Source: Scleroderma bovista (Eukaryota; Basidiomycota; Agaricomycetes; Boletales; Sclerodermataceae). From it: 28,498 nt of DNA. Positions 9,408 to 19,760 of the stretch are shown one piece after another; position 1 is the first letter of the stretch, and each line of letters starts with the position of its first letter. The position numbers and the translations under genes are program-made. Location of the stretch: positions 1 to 28,498 of the forward strand of contig JAYMGJ010000541.1 in assembly GCA_037178675.1 (NCBI GenBank). The letters run 5' to 3'. The notes beneath the pieces were generated by a model. That model was not told where the DNA came from, did no database searches, and saw only the letters and a list, made by a program, of their open reading frames with translations.

Positions 9408-10275
9408 ATTAGTACTACACATTTCTGGTAGTACACTACAACAACAACACTACACAATATTGGCTAATGGTTCGCATTTTTGGTAATCAGCACTACCACA
9501 CCAACAGTACACAACATTAGGTAATCCAAGCTACACATTTTTGGTAATCAACACTACAACAACAACACTGCACAACATTGGCTAATGGTTCGCATTTTTG
9601 GTAATCAGCACTACCACACCAACAGTACACAACATTAGGTAATCCAAGCTACACATTTTTGGTAATCAACACTACCACACCAACAGTACAAAACATTAGA
9701 TAATCAATACTACACATCTTTGGTAGTACACTACAACAACAACACTACACAATATTGGCTAATCAACAGTCCGCATTTTTGGTAATGAACACTATCACAT
9801 CAATACTACACAACATTAGGTAATCAGTACTACACTTTTTTTGGTAGTACACTACAACAACACCACACAATATTGGTTGATCAATAGTCCGCATTTTTGG
9901 TAATCAGCACTACCACACCAAGAGTACCCAACATTAGGTAATCAATACTACACATTTTTGGTAGTACACTACAACAACAACACTACACAACATTGGCCAA
10001 TCAATAGTCCGCATTTTTGGTAATCAGCACTACCACACCAAGAGTACCCAACATTAGGTAATCAATACTACACATTTTTGGTAGTACACTACAACAACAA
10101 CACTACACAACATTGGCTAATCAATAGTCCGCATTTTTGGTAATCAGCACTACCACACCAATAGAACACAACATTAGATAATCCAAGCTGCACATCTTTG
10201 GTAGTCAACACTATCACACCAACAGTACACAATATTGCCTAATCAATGGTCCACATTTTTGGTAGTCAGCACAGT
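9408..10275 (-). repeat. Satellite array, outer part of the right palindrome arm
   Basis: From 9413 to 9467 this is an exact reverse complement of positions 1-55, including the private variant CATTTCTGG, showing that it is the continuation of the right arm. Further out, clean 120-bp units occur (about 9860-10140). A block at about 9757-10000 closely resembles 3241-3490, which indicates higher-order duplication within the array. Confidence 0.93.
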
Positions 10276-10279
10276 AATT

Positions 10280-11330
10280 TAATTCTGCAATGTGTATCAA
10301 TTTTGGGTCTGACCCAGTTTTGCAATGGTTGACAACTTTTTTGCTCAACAGGCCTGACCCAGTTTTGCAGTACTTGACAACTTTGTTTCTCAACAGGCCT
10401 GACCCAGTTCTGCAATGTCAGCCTGACCCAGTTTTGCATTGCTTGACAACTATTTCCTCAACAGGCCTGACCCAGTTCTGCAATGTCAGCCTGGCCCAGT
10501 TTTGCAATGCTTGACAACTTTTTCCTCAACAGGCCTGACCCAGTTCTGCAATGTCAGCCTGGCCCAGTTTTGCAATGCTTGACAACTTTCTCCTCAACAG
10601 GCCTGACCCAGTTCTGCAATGTCAGCCTGGCCCAGTTTTGCAATGCTTGACAACTTTTTCCTCAACAGGCCTGACCCAGTTCTGCAATGTCAGCCTGGCC
10701 CAGTTTTGCAATGCTTGACAACTTTTTCCTCAACAGGCCTGACCCAGTTCTGCAATGTCAGCCTGGCCCAGTTTTGCAATGCTTGACAACTTTTTCCTCA
10801 ACAGGCCTGACCCAGTTCTGCAATGTCAGCCTGACCCAGTTTTGCAATGCTTGACAACTTTTTTTCTCAACAGGCCTGATCCAGTTCTGCAATGTATATA
10901 CAATGTCAGCCTGACCCAGTTTTGCAATGCTTGACAATTTTTTCCTCAAAAGGCCTGACCCCATTCTGCCATGTCAGCCTGACCCAGTTTTGCAGTAATT
11001 GACAACTTTTTTCTCAACAGGCCTGACCCAGTTTTGCAATGTATCTACAACATCGGCCAGTCCCAGCTTTGCAACACTTGTCAATTTTTTTGTTCAACAG
11101 GCCTGACCTAGTTTTACAATGCTCCCACCAGTCCCAGTTCTGCAATTTTTATCAAACATCAGCCCATCCCAGTTTTGCAGTGATTAATGTCCCTCAGGCC
11201 TGTACTAGATTTGCAATAATAGAAAACATCGGCCTGGCCCAGTTCTGTGAGCATCGGCCGGCGTCGGCTAGTCCCACCTTTACAGGCAAATGTACATGTC
11301 CGATGACCCACTTTTGCGAGGGTTTGTGAC
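10280..11330 (+). repeat. 68-bp minisatellite array
   Basis: The unit starts GCCTGACCCAGTTCTGCAAT and continues with a second half-unit GCCTGGCCCAGTTTTGCAAT and a linker ending CCTCAACAG. Unit starts at 10465, 10533, 10601, 10669, 10737 and 10805 are exactly 68 bp apart. Both flanks decay into half-units (10290-10460 and 10870-11330). It abuts the other satellite directly. Open frames here are repeat artefacts. Confidence 0.95.
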
Positions 11331-12285
11331 TGAACTACCTGTCAGCCCAGTATCCCAAGTGGTCGCCTTGATCCTCTGACGGAGTCGGGTTGGAGTTATC
11401 ATGGTGGAAGGTGAAGGTTCACGACAGCCGCCTCCTTCCTGTACCAATACATAGTCGTCCTGAAAACCTGTTGATAGTTCTGGATGCGCTGGTACTAGAC
11501 CCGCAGGGTCAACTCCTGACTGGCTAGAACTACATGTCTTTTCCTGACAAAAATCAGATGCGTGTAGAGTACAGTTATTGGAAAAGAGTGCTTACTGTTG
11601 CCATGAAGAATTGCCAGTGCGCAGTAAACAAAGGATGGGAAAGGAAACCGCAACCAGGACGGTATGCCATTTTTATGTACGATGGGCATTACTAGAGATC
11701 TGCCGAAGATCAGAGTGCACCTCTAGAAAGTAAAGTAAAGTATAGCTCACAGAGAAGCCCAGCGATGCTGTCTTTATGTGCGATGTTCATCACTAGAGAT
11801 CTGCCAAAGATCAGAGTGCGCCTCTAGAAAGGAAAGTAAAGTATCACTTACATGGAAGTCCAGCGGACATGAAACTTGATTTGTGATGCTGGCTTGAGAT
11901 GATGACGGCAAACCTCAGATCGATAGGTTGGTGAGGTTCCGCAGAGCCTCTGCGCAGGTTGGTGAGGGTCTGCAGAGCCTCTGTGCCGACGACGAACCAT
12001 TGTTTGCATGGATACAGAGACTGGGTAGGGCTAGTCGCCGACATAGACACGGAACCTTGGGGTGGTGATCGTTAACATTGTTGATGATGGGGCCCGGTGC
12101 TGGTGGTCCATCGATGCTAAGGGAGATTGGTACTAGTGATCGTTGACGCTTGTAAAGAACAAACTCACTTGTTGCCAGGTGTGTAGGGCACATTGGCATC
12201 ATTGCCCTAGGACTGAGGGCTGGTCGTTATCATCTGTGCAGTGCTGGATGCTGGGCATCGGCATCTTCGAGCTGTGGACTTAAGG
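11331..12285. other. Gene-free interval with short direct repeats
   Basis: I see no convincing gene here. There is a two-copy repeat with 101-bp period (about 11675-11765 and 11776-11866), sharing CTAGAGATCTGCC and GATCAGAGTGC. A 31-bp tandem pair lies at 11925-11955 and 11956-11986, with AGGTTGGTGAGG at each start. Confidence 0.7.
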
Positions 12286-12326
12286 AAAGAGAGGCGTTGT
12301 GATTAGTAATCACAACGCCTCTCTTT
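12286..12326. repeat. Perfect palindrome, 20-bp arms with one central base
   Basis: 12286-12305 (AAAGAGAGGCGTTGTGATTA) is the exact reverse complement of 12307-12326, with G12306 at the centre. The match stops abruptly on both sides. It could be a cruciform site, the remnant of a small inverted-repeat element, or a strong RNA hairpin. Confidence 0.9.
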
Positions 12327-12596
12327 ACAACACTTCAATTTCTTACTAATTGCCACATTCACTCTCTTACTCTCATGTTGACTGCAATGACGACGGCCGT
12401 GAGGTAAGTGCCATTTTGCCCATAGCCCCAATTACTGACAACGACGGCAACGCCCACCACCCACAGCACCCACAGCGAGGACAACGATGACCAGTACCAC
12501 CCCACCACCCTTCTGAGTCACTCTCACCGGCACGAGGATTGGTACTCCCCAGTGTCGTTGACACCACGCATGCCACTGTTAGACGGACAACGTGAT

Positions 12597-12754
12597 CTAT
12601 AAGAGTGACTGTAAGTCCTCCAGTCGAGTGTATACGAGACTGGAGGGAATCTACCTATAAGAGTGACTGTAAGTCCTAGGTAGAGTAAGTAAACTGAGGG
12701 TAAGGAATGTGTATGTATGGCTTACCTCCAGTCGAGTGTATACGAGACTGGAGG
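12597..12754. repeat. Hairpin-bearing repeat modules
   Basis: A 30-nt hairpin unit (CCTCCAGTC stem, 12-nt loop, GACTGGAGG) is identical at 12617-12646 and 12725-12754. A 23-nt unit beginning CTATAAGAGTGACTG is identical at 12597-12619 and 12655-12677. The second copy of the latter is enclosed by its own short stem CTACCT/AGGTAG (12651-12656 and 12678-12683). No function is recognised. Confidence 0.75.
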
Positions 12755-12769
12755 AAAGGAGAGTGGTGA

Positions 12770-14034
12770 GTGCGGTGTAGCTATTGGTACGGTGTCCGAA
12801 AAAGGAAAGTACGTATATGTAATCTGCGATACAACGGTCTGTTCTCCAACAGCCACAACCACCCCAACCACCACCTCCAAACTTCGGCATCATGCGATGA
12901 TGCCATCGCCCGTCGACCACCCCCATCTGCAGCGTCAATGATGCCGCCACCGTCGACTCACGCTACAGGAGGAAAGCGAAGAGCGAGACGAGGAGGTTCA
13001 TTGCTTGGATTGCCAGGTAGGTCACCCTTGATCTCGATTACCTGCGGGCTATTTATTTTCTCGCACACATTGTCCATACCTGCATGGGTGCGTCTGGATT
13101 CCCTTCCTATCGTCCAGGTCACCAGCCCAACCCAGCCCCTCCTCATCCCAGTGATCGCCGCCTTCATATTCACGCGAGCCTGTGCAGCCTGCACAGCACA
13201 ATCCATTTTGGGGTCGTCATGCTCCTCCAGAGATCCTCGCGACTGGGGTCATCCCCGTGGATGCCCCTACTCTGGACACGGCTTGCAGTATTCATACTAT
13301 CCTTTCCGCTCGCCAGACGCCCACTGTGCCCTGAGCCCAATGGAGACGTCACCTCGTTCTGCACATTTATCTGCGCCTCCCACGTGGTCCTACGTTCCAA
13401 ATCAAGGATGGTCAAGATACAGCGAGGTGGAGTGGCTCTGGCAGTCATTCTTCGCAGCCATCTCCACCCAATGCCACATCGCGCCAGCTGTCCCGAGTCA
13501 TTGACGAAGATTTATGACAAGGGTGCCGTGGATGCCTTGGTTGTTCTTTTGCAGTCCCGTTCTGCTGAGCCCTCGGTGTCTGGCCACGAGAATGTGCACT
13601 CGCCGACATTGTTGAGTGGCAGCCGACACACTACGACTTCGCCTGCCACTGCCCACTGTCGATATGTCTCGTCCAACGGACCTTCGCCCATATCGTCTGG
13701 ATCCAATTCAATCAAGTGTCCTCTCAGCCCTGCTGCAATGGAAGAGATGGACAGCAAGCGTCCGCGCGTTGACAGCTTGAAATGGGGTGGTGGATCCACC
13801 ATCTGGACGTTACTTTCCTTCTCCTTCCTCACGTCCGTCCCCGATACCATTCCGCACGCAACCACACTCCCCCGAGTCTCGCCAGCATGTGGAAATAGCC
13901 CACTCGGTGTACCCGAGCACTCCGGCAGTGACGGGCTCGCCTCCTCTTTTCGGCAATTGTCATCATTATGTTTTTCTACACACTTTATTGCACATATGTA
14001 TCTATCACACACCACATGTACATGTACACCATAA
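12770..14034 (+). other. Unassigned open region, proline/serine-rich (doubtful gene)
   Basis: Long open frames exist in two plus frames (12770-13504 and 13084-14034) and on the minus strand (13512-14051), so openness alone is weak evidence. The frame 13084-14034 includes a fairly protein-like part around 13500-13800 with a basic SKRPRVDSLKW motif. An earlier part contains Cys-rich ACAACTAQ. A possible intron runs from GTAGGT (13016) to CCAG (about 13120). I do not recognise a family. It may be a decayed multi-exon gene. Confidence 0.25.
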
Positions 14035-14396
14035 GAATGATAGATATCCACACTATCTGGTAGTCTGTCTGAGCCAGCCTCTTCTCTCAGATGAAGATAG
14101 TTGTTCCTCTAGAAGGGGCACCCACGCTCATTTCAATGCGGTCAGGCTCACACTCGGACAGCCAATCACAATACAAATAACCTTCCTACTGAAAATAAAG
14201 CATAGCTGCAACCTCGAATACTGTATTCTTGCCCCTTGTAAGAGTCGGAAATATTTTAATATGCTTCCCCCTATCAGATGACACTAGAATAAATGTTCCC
14301 TATTTGCTATGTCTGTCAGTCTGCACATGATAGTGCTATCATTCAATGTATTTGGCTGTTGTGAATCGGGTTCACCATCACCTCTTACTAGTTCCC

Positions 14397-15152
14397 ATGG
14401 GGCGCACAGCTAAATACTTCACACTGCATGACAGACAGGCAGCTGAGCGCAAGCAAAAGGCACTCCATGCATGTACCAAGTAACTGGCACTATACACTTA
14501 CAGTGCAATGACTAACTTTGAAGTATATTTCAGGGACAAGGAACTCCGGTCTGAGCAGAATCGGCGTGCATACAGAAAGCAGGTTGGTCGACACCTCCGT
14601 AAAGGTACCGTTCACCAAAGTCCTCCACCCACATGGAGAGGCTTGGATCCCCACACCTCCTCCGTTCCAGTTCTACCACCAGCACTCATCACTCACACAA
14701 CAATGTGTCTGCCGACATCAGCCATGTTTTTGGAAGCAGCTCAGAGTGCCGATGCTCTGGATGAATCAGAACTCCCGAGCTGGGAGGAGGATCCCCCATA
14801 CAATGCCGAGTCTGATTCAACACCAGAAGAAGAAAGATTCACTCGCAATCTGGTTGATGTCATGCTTGGGCGACGTTCCAGGCTATCAGACGAAATGAAG
14901 GCTGAGCGAGCAAAGTGATTTGAAAAAAGGGATCTTGATCTCTTCACAGAACTGGTACATAGTATTAAGGAGCGGATGGTAAGGTGGTTTGCTGTTTATG
15001 ATATTGTACAAGCTTCTGTGGAGTCTAGTCGTCGTCACAACCGAATGGCAGCATGCTGGTTACATTGGCAAGCTCGAGACATCCATCGTATCACGGAAGA
15101 GGCATTAGAATTAGAGATAGGCGGAAATCCATACAATAATAGTGCATTGTAA
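14397..15152 (+). pseudogene. Small basic protein, likely transposon-linked accessory gene, with an in-frame TGA
   Basis: Two exons are inferred: 14397-14479 and 14534-15152. The 54-nt intron has donor GTAACT, branch CTAAC and acceptor TTTCAG. They join in one frame of 233 codons plus stop. The N-terminal 45 residues are strongly basic (RQAAERKQKAL, then SEQNRRAYRKQ across the junction), resembling a DNA-binding basic region but without an evident leucine zipper. A Pro-rich middle, an acidic segment (WEEDPPYNAESDSTPEEE) and a Trp-rich C-terminal part (MAACWLHWQARDIH) follow. TGA at 14916-14918 cuts the protein at about residue 164, and the frame stays open to TAA 15150-15152. The stop touches the stop of the convergent KDZ gene, suggesting that both belong to one transposon. 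That link is inference. Confidence 0.65.
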
Positions 15153-18100
15153 TTACTTGCCAGGTACTGGTATGCTAAGAACAAGGGATTGCAAGTAACG
15201 ACGAAACTCCGGCATATCTCCCTCACGCAAGTTGGTAATGTCATACCCACGTAGAACCGCCATAATCTGAGCCAACACCCAGAGTCCACAATCATACCCA
15301 TTGGATTGCAGTGGTTTGACCTGAATTTCATTGAATGATGGTCTCTGAGTATATTTTGTAGTACTTACCTCAATCGGGTGCGCCGACCAGCTTCCCCCAT
15401 CATTCCGAGGAACTCCAAGCCTCTTGAAGGCTACATGGGACAAGTGGGCAATAAGCTGGATGATGTCCTGTCAAGCGTTAGTGAGAATAGCAGTCAGAAG
15501 TACGAGAATACCTTTATCTCATGTTTCCACGGCTTTTTCTCGGCGAAGCTGTTGAAGAGGAGTAGTTGTTTCGAGTTAATTTTGATAATACAAACGACCC
15601 AGTGCCCGACAGGGGATGGCCGGTGAATGGGGAGTATCCACGTCGGTTTTTCCCAATAGCGAGTCCATGATATATTTCTCCACAAAACATTGTCCTCCGC
15701 ATGGTATCAGATGCGGGGGAGATCGTGGGTTGACAGAATGGCACATTGTGCAGCATTCCAGGATAGGAACCTTGAGTACAGTAGCGCAGAACAGCCATTG
15801 ATACATATGTCGTTGAGTCGAGCAGTTTGGCAAGCAAGGCGCTCGTAGTTGTCCATCTCAAAGGTCTGGCGAGGGAACCCATCCTGTGGATTTCAGATGC
15901 GTGTTGCGAAAACCCCGTGAATGATAAGAGTGTTGCTGTACACGCTGATCATATCACTTGTGAGGGCCTGAAGAGAATATGACTAAGTGTGAATGAATAG
16001 ACACGAAGGAACTTACGAAAGGAAGTTCCCAAATAAGATTGATGCTATGGGCGGGATTCTGATCTTCGTTGTCACCCAAGCTATCTTCATTAATATGGGG
16101 ATCAGCTTCCATGTCTTCGAGAACATCTGTCAAGGAAATTTGGTTGGGGTCTAGAAGAGATTCAGCTGCATCAAGATCAGCTGGTGATAGTGTGGAGACC
16201 TCCTCAGTCAGACCATCTACATTGCATACAACCGAAGGCAGCCATTGGAGCTCAAGAGGGGTAGGAGTACCTGTGAGGGTACTGGCAACGGACATGGCAG
16301 TGCGTGCCTGACTTTGATAGCGGATGACGGATGCCAGTGGGGTGGGCCATTTTTCCAATAGCTTCATTAATGTCTCCCTATGTCGCTGAAGTATTAGAGA
16401 GTACATAGAATCTAAAAGAGCGTTAGTCGATGAAATTAATAAATCATTTTACATACTTTCAGGTCGTCGGATGGCGAGTTCAACGGCACACAGCTCGCGT
16501 CCATACCACCGGCACATGTTGTCAGCCTCGATGCCAAGGCGATGTTGTTCTTCAAGGCAACGATCAGACTTGAGGACCGCTCTAATACCCTCTCTCACGT
16601 CAATATCTTCAAGCCAATGTGGGATTTCACCAATCGAAGGTGTGACCCAGATATCTTGAAGAAGGTTCTGGTCATTGCGAAGTTCCACGAGCTTCGTTGC
16701 AAGTGGTGAGGGGAGGGGGATGCCAGAAGATGGGTCATACAACTCAGCCAGACGTTCACAGTAGATATTAAATTTGCGGATTGCAGACAAAAGAGCTGGC
16801 TGACGCTTGGCGATCGCTTTGCGAGTCTGTTGATGGAGCTTTGTACCTAGAAAAAAAGAATGTTAGGGCGAGTTGTACATTCAATGAACCTGACCTAAGG
16901 CTTTCTGCTTGCCCCCCACAGCACGATCCAGCTTATCCCATTCAAAAAAGCTACCAATCGCCTGCTTCCGGATGTTGATCTTCAAGTCGCGTGCCAATAG
17001 AAGAGTACAGACAAACTCCAGGTTAACACCATGGAGTTCCGGAAACCTGTCTTGGATGTTCAACGATGTATATAGTACATCTACCTTAGTTAGAAGCCGA
17101 TCGTGACTACGCTCCAAGCTCTGGAGAGCCTCCAAGGTGTCTTGCGTGGCATCCTTCTCGATTATCATCCAGGCAGCTTGTAGTGCCTTGTCCGAGGCCT
17201 CTAAGTCGGACTGCAGTATAAGAACTGTGTCCAATTCTTTTTTCAGCCGCGCTGGCGCATCTAATGATAATGTATCAGCCATGGACTTCAGCTACATGAG
17301 AAGGCTTACGGGCTCGTACTGAAAGCTGCGTGCTGCATTGATCAGCCCACTGCTTCCACAATTCTGAGATTTCGAATCTGCAGGTGTCAATGATTCGTTG
17401 CACTTCGGCACCTTGTTCGGCAATCCCTTTCTTCAATCAACGTTGAATCCAGTTACCAAGATCGTTTCGCATCTCGATCCCTATCACAGCAGCATGACAA
17501 TCAACGAGCCAGATGCGCCGCTGACGCTGAACGGATGTTGTGAGATGCAACTGATTTGCCACAATGAAATGTACTTACTGATGATGCTCGCTCAATGCCA
17601 ATGAACTTAATGAAGCGTGACCAGAGGCACTCAGTTCCCTCTCCATCTGAGAGACCTAGACCGGGTATAATTCGAGGGTTATACATGAGCTGGCACGCCC
17701 ATTCATGCCCGTAGGCATGCATGGCGGTTGTGGCAAAACGGGTGCGACAAACGACGTCATCGTGAAGAATGTTGAACTTATGGATGTCAGTACTGGTCGA
17801 TAACATTGCGAGTTGGCATACCTTTTCTAAAGAACGAGCCAGCACGCATCCAACATCATATAGTACAACTACAGTGGCCGAAGGCGGCAGGAACGCAAAG
17901 AGGTGTTCAATGAGTGCAACGCTGTATTTTTGTTGCTCACCGGGAGTGTCAATGTTGGCAAAGAAGAGAGGGATGTCATGGCGACAGATTAGCGCCATGA
18001 TCCCGGTGTCGTCAAAGCAATCCATAGCAGCCTTCTGTTTATTGCCACCAGCTGCATCATATGATGCCTCACATTGATCGATTGCTTCGTCGGGAACAAC

Positions 18101-18970
18101 AGCATGCCATTGTTTCGGTACCCGCTTACGTGCTCGTTGAATCCGATGCCCAACCTCATCCACTTGAGCCTTTGGAATGAAGTAGATAGGGTCATAAAAT
18201 TGAGGGCAACTACCTGCAGAACATCGATGGTGGTGGTGGAAGTTGCCATCGGTGGCAACGTGAATGTCTCCACCACCATGCAATGGCCGTCCGAATGTGT
18301 GGCCCGCAAAGCATGCCGGGCATCGTTGGACAAGGACAGATGCACACAATTCTGGCACCGCCGGGGCCTGTCGGTGAGAGGGTGGCGGGATGCTCGGGGA
18401 TGCATCAACAACGCCGGGGATTGGGGTGGATGTCGTCAATGGCACTGAGGGAAAGAGTATGAGTATTGTCTGCACAACAGAGGATACGCACGTGTCATGG
18501 CCGTTGTCGTCAACAATGACGGCGGTGGATGCTCGGTGGATTGCGTCCGTTCGAAATTCTTCGATACCGTTTGGCGACAGCTTTCAATGATCTCTTCGAC
18601 ATGACGCTCGACTTGCACTTGCAAAACATCGTACCACTGCACCGCATGAGAGATACTGTGACGAAATGGTTCTTGGACAGCTCCACCCTGTGGAGCACAT
18701 TAATAAGCGACAGGAATCAGTGAGACAGTGAGACACGTACCTCCCGGGTGGTCACCTGGAAGCCTCAGCGCTCATAATGAGTATGAAGCACAGAGGCAAG
18801 TGCATTGATAGAATCGCACGAACGTTCAAACAATGCACGGTAGAATGCGAGCAGGTCAACAGAGATCACTAGGCGTGGTTGAGATGGGGCAGTGGGAAAG
18901 AGTCCAGAGCGCAGGAGCAGCTGCAGGAGTGATGCGCATGCACAACTAAGGACTGTGACAGTAGCAAAAC
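15153..18970 (-). pseudogene. KDZ transposase with CxC cluster and C-terminal Ulp1-type peptidase, 5'-truncated
   Basis: Ten exons are inferred on the minus strand: 18970-18741, 18687-18492, 18444-17579, 17526-17310, 17260-16895, 16846-16457, 16411-16017, 15967-15512, 15467-15369 and 15320-15153. Introns are 44-53 nt. All exons join in one frame (1126 codons plus stop). The order is a CxC1-like part (LLLRSGLFPTAP), an RCPACF cluster, the KDZ core (ATDGNFHHHHR, YDPIYFIPK, DDTGIMALICRHDIPLFF, MHAYGHEWACQ, GLSDGEGTE), a helical region, and a C48 peptidase with the His motif (SPVGHWVVC) and the Gln/Cys motif (LQSNGYDCGLW). The catalytic Asp is replaced by Asn (LLLFNSFAEK). Four in-frame TGA codons lie at 18765-18767, 17437-17439, 15893-15895 and 15707-15709. 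The N-terminus is missing upstream of 18970. The family was described in basidiomycetes as Kyakuja-Dileera-Zisupton. Confidence 0.9.
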
Positions 18971-19059
18971 CTAGAAAGATATTAGTGTCCACACAACAAT
19001 ATCAGCAAGGAATATACGGTCAAAGTAAAGGCAGAGAAGGGAAGTGGGCTTGGGCTCGC

Positions 19060-19386
19060 AACCTCCATGGCAGCCGAACAACGCTGCATCATTGCCGGAA
19101 GAGGAATGACAATACTGTCAAGGACATCACTCCCTTCCCTGATCAGGATCAGATCCGGATGGACATAGCGCGAGCGAAATACCGCTCAAAGATAGACCTA
19201 TCCAACGCGTATGAACAGGTGAGGATAGAGCCTCAGGATGTGTGGAAGACTGCATTCTCCACGATTTACGGGACCTTCCTCAGTCAGGTCATGCAACAAG
19301 GGGACTGCAACGCCCCAGTGACGTTCCAACGTCTGATGACAGTTATATTCCATGACGGTTTTCCAATGGTTTCGGCCAAATACTGA
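19060..19386 (+). pseudogene. Ty3/Gypsy reverse transcriptase fragment
   Basis: The open frame reads NDNTVKDITPFPDQDQIR, then ARAKYRSKIDLSNAYEQVRI, VWKTAFSTIYGTF, QVMQQGDCNAP and TFQRLMTVIF. These are the fingers and first palm motifs of a Gypsy-type RT, with the first catalytic Asp in KIDLSNAYEQ. The homology ends before the YLDD motif, and neither LTRs nor protease, RNase H or integrase parts are visible nearby. Recognisable RT sequence starts near 19060, about 90 bp from the last identifiable KDZ exon on the opposite strand. This rearrangement probably removed the start of the transposase gene. Confidence 0.85.
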
Positions 19387-19760
19387 AGGTACGACTCGAT
19401 GACGGTGGGGATCACAGTGATCCAGTTGTCGTACAGCCGGCAAGTAGCCACACTTGGCGTCGAGTTGTGATGGATATCTTCGTCGACGGAGTTATCCTCA
19501 TGTTGAATGGGATCGGTGTCGCCTGATGCATCCTCGATAATTTCGTCTGAGAGAGTGGCAGTGAATCTCCATAAGAGAGGAGTGAGGGTATAAACTTGTG
19601 AGCTCTCTCCGGCCCATCCTGTGCTTGCTGCTGCGGCATGCTCAACGTCCTACAGATTAACTAACTAAAACGCCGACTCGAGGTAAGCTCAAACCGGTTG
19701 CTCTGTATCCCATCTCCCCCCCTGAATCATTGTGCCTTCTTTAGCTTTTATGCCCGTTAG
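19387..19760. other. Interval without a recognisable gene
   Basis: I see no family match on either strand. A GTAAGC donor-like site at 19683 and an acceptor-like GTTAG ending at 19760 could delimit an upstream intron of the protease remnant, but the preceding bases carry a stop in the needed frame. Confidence 0.5.
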
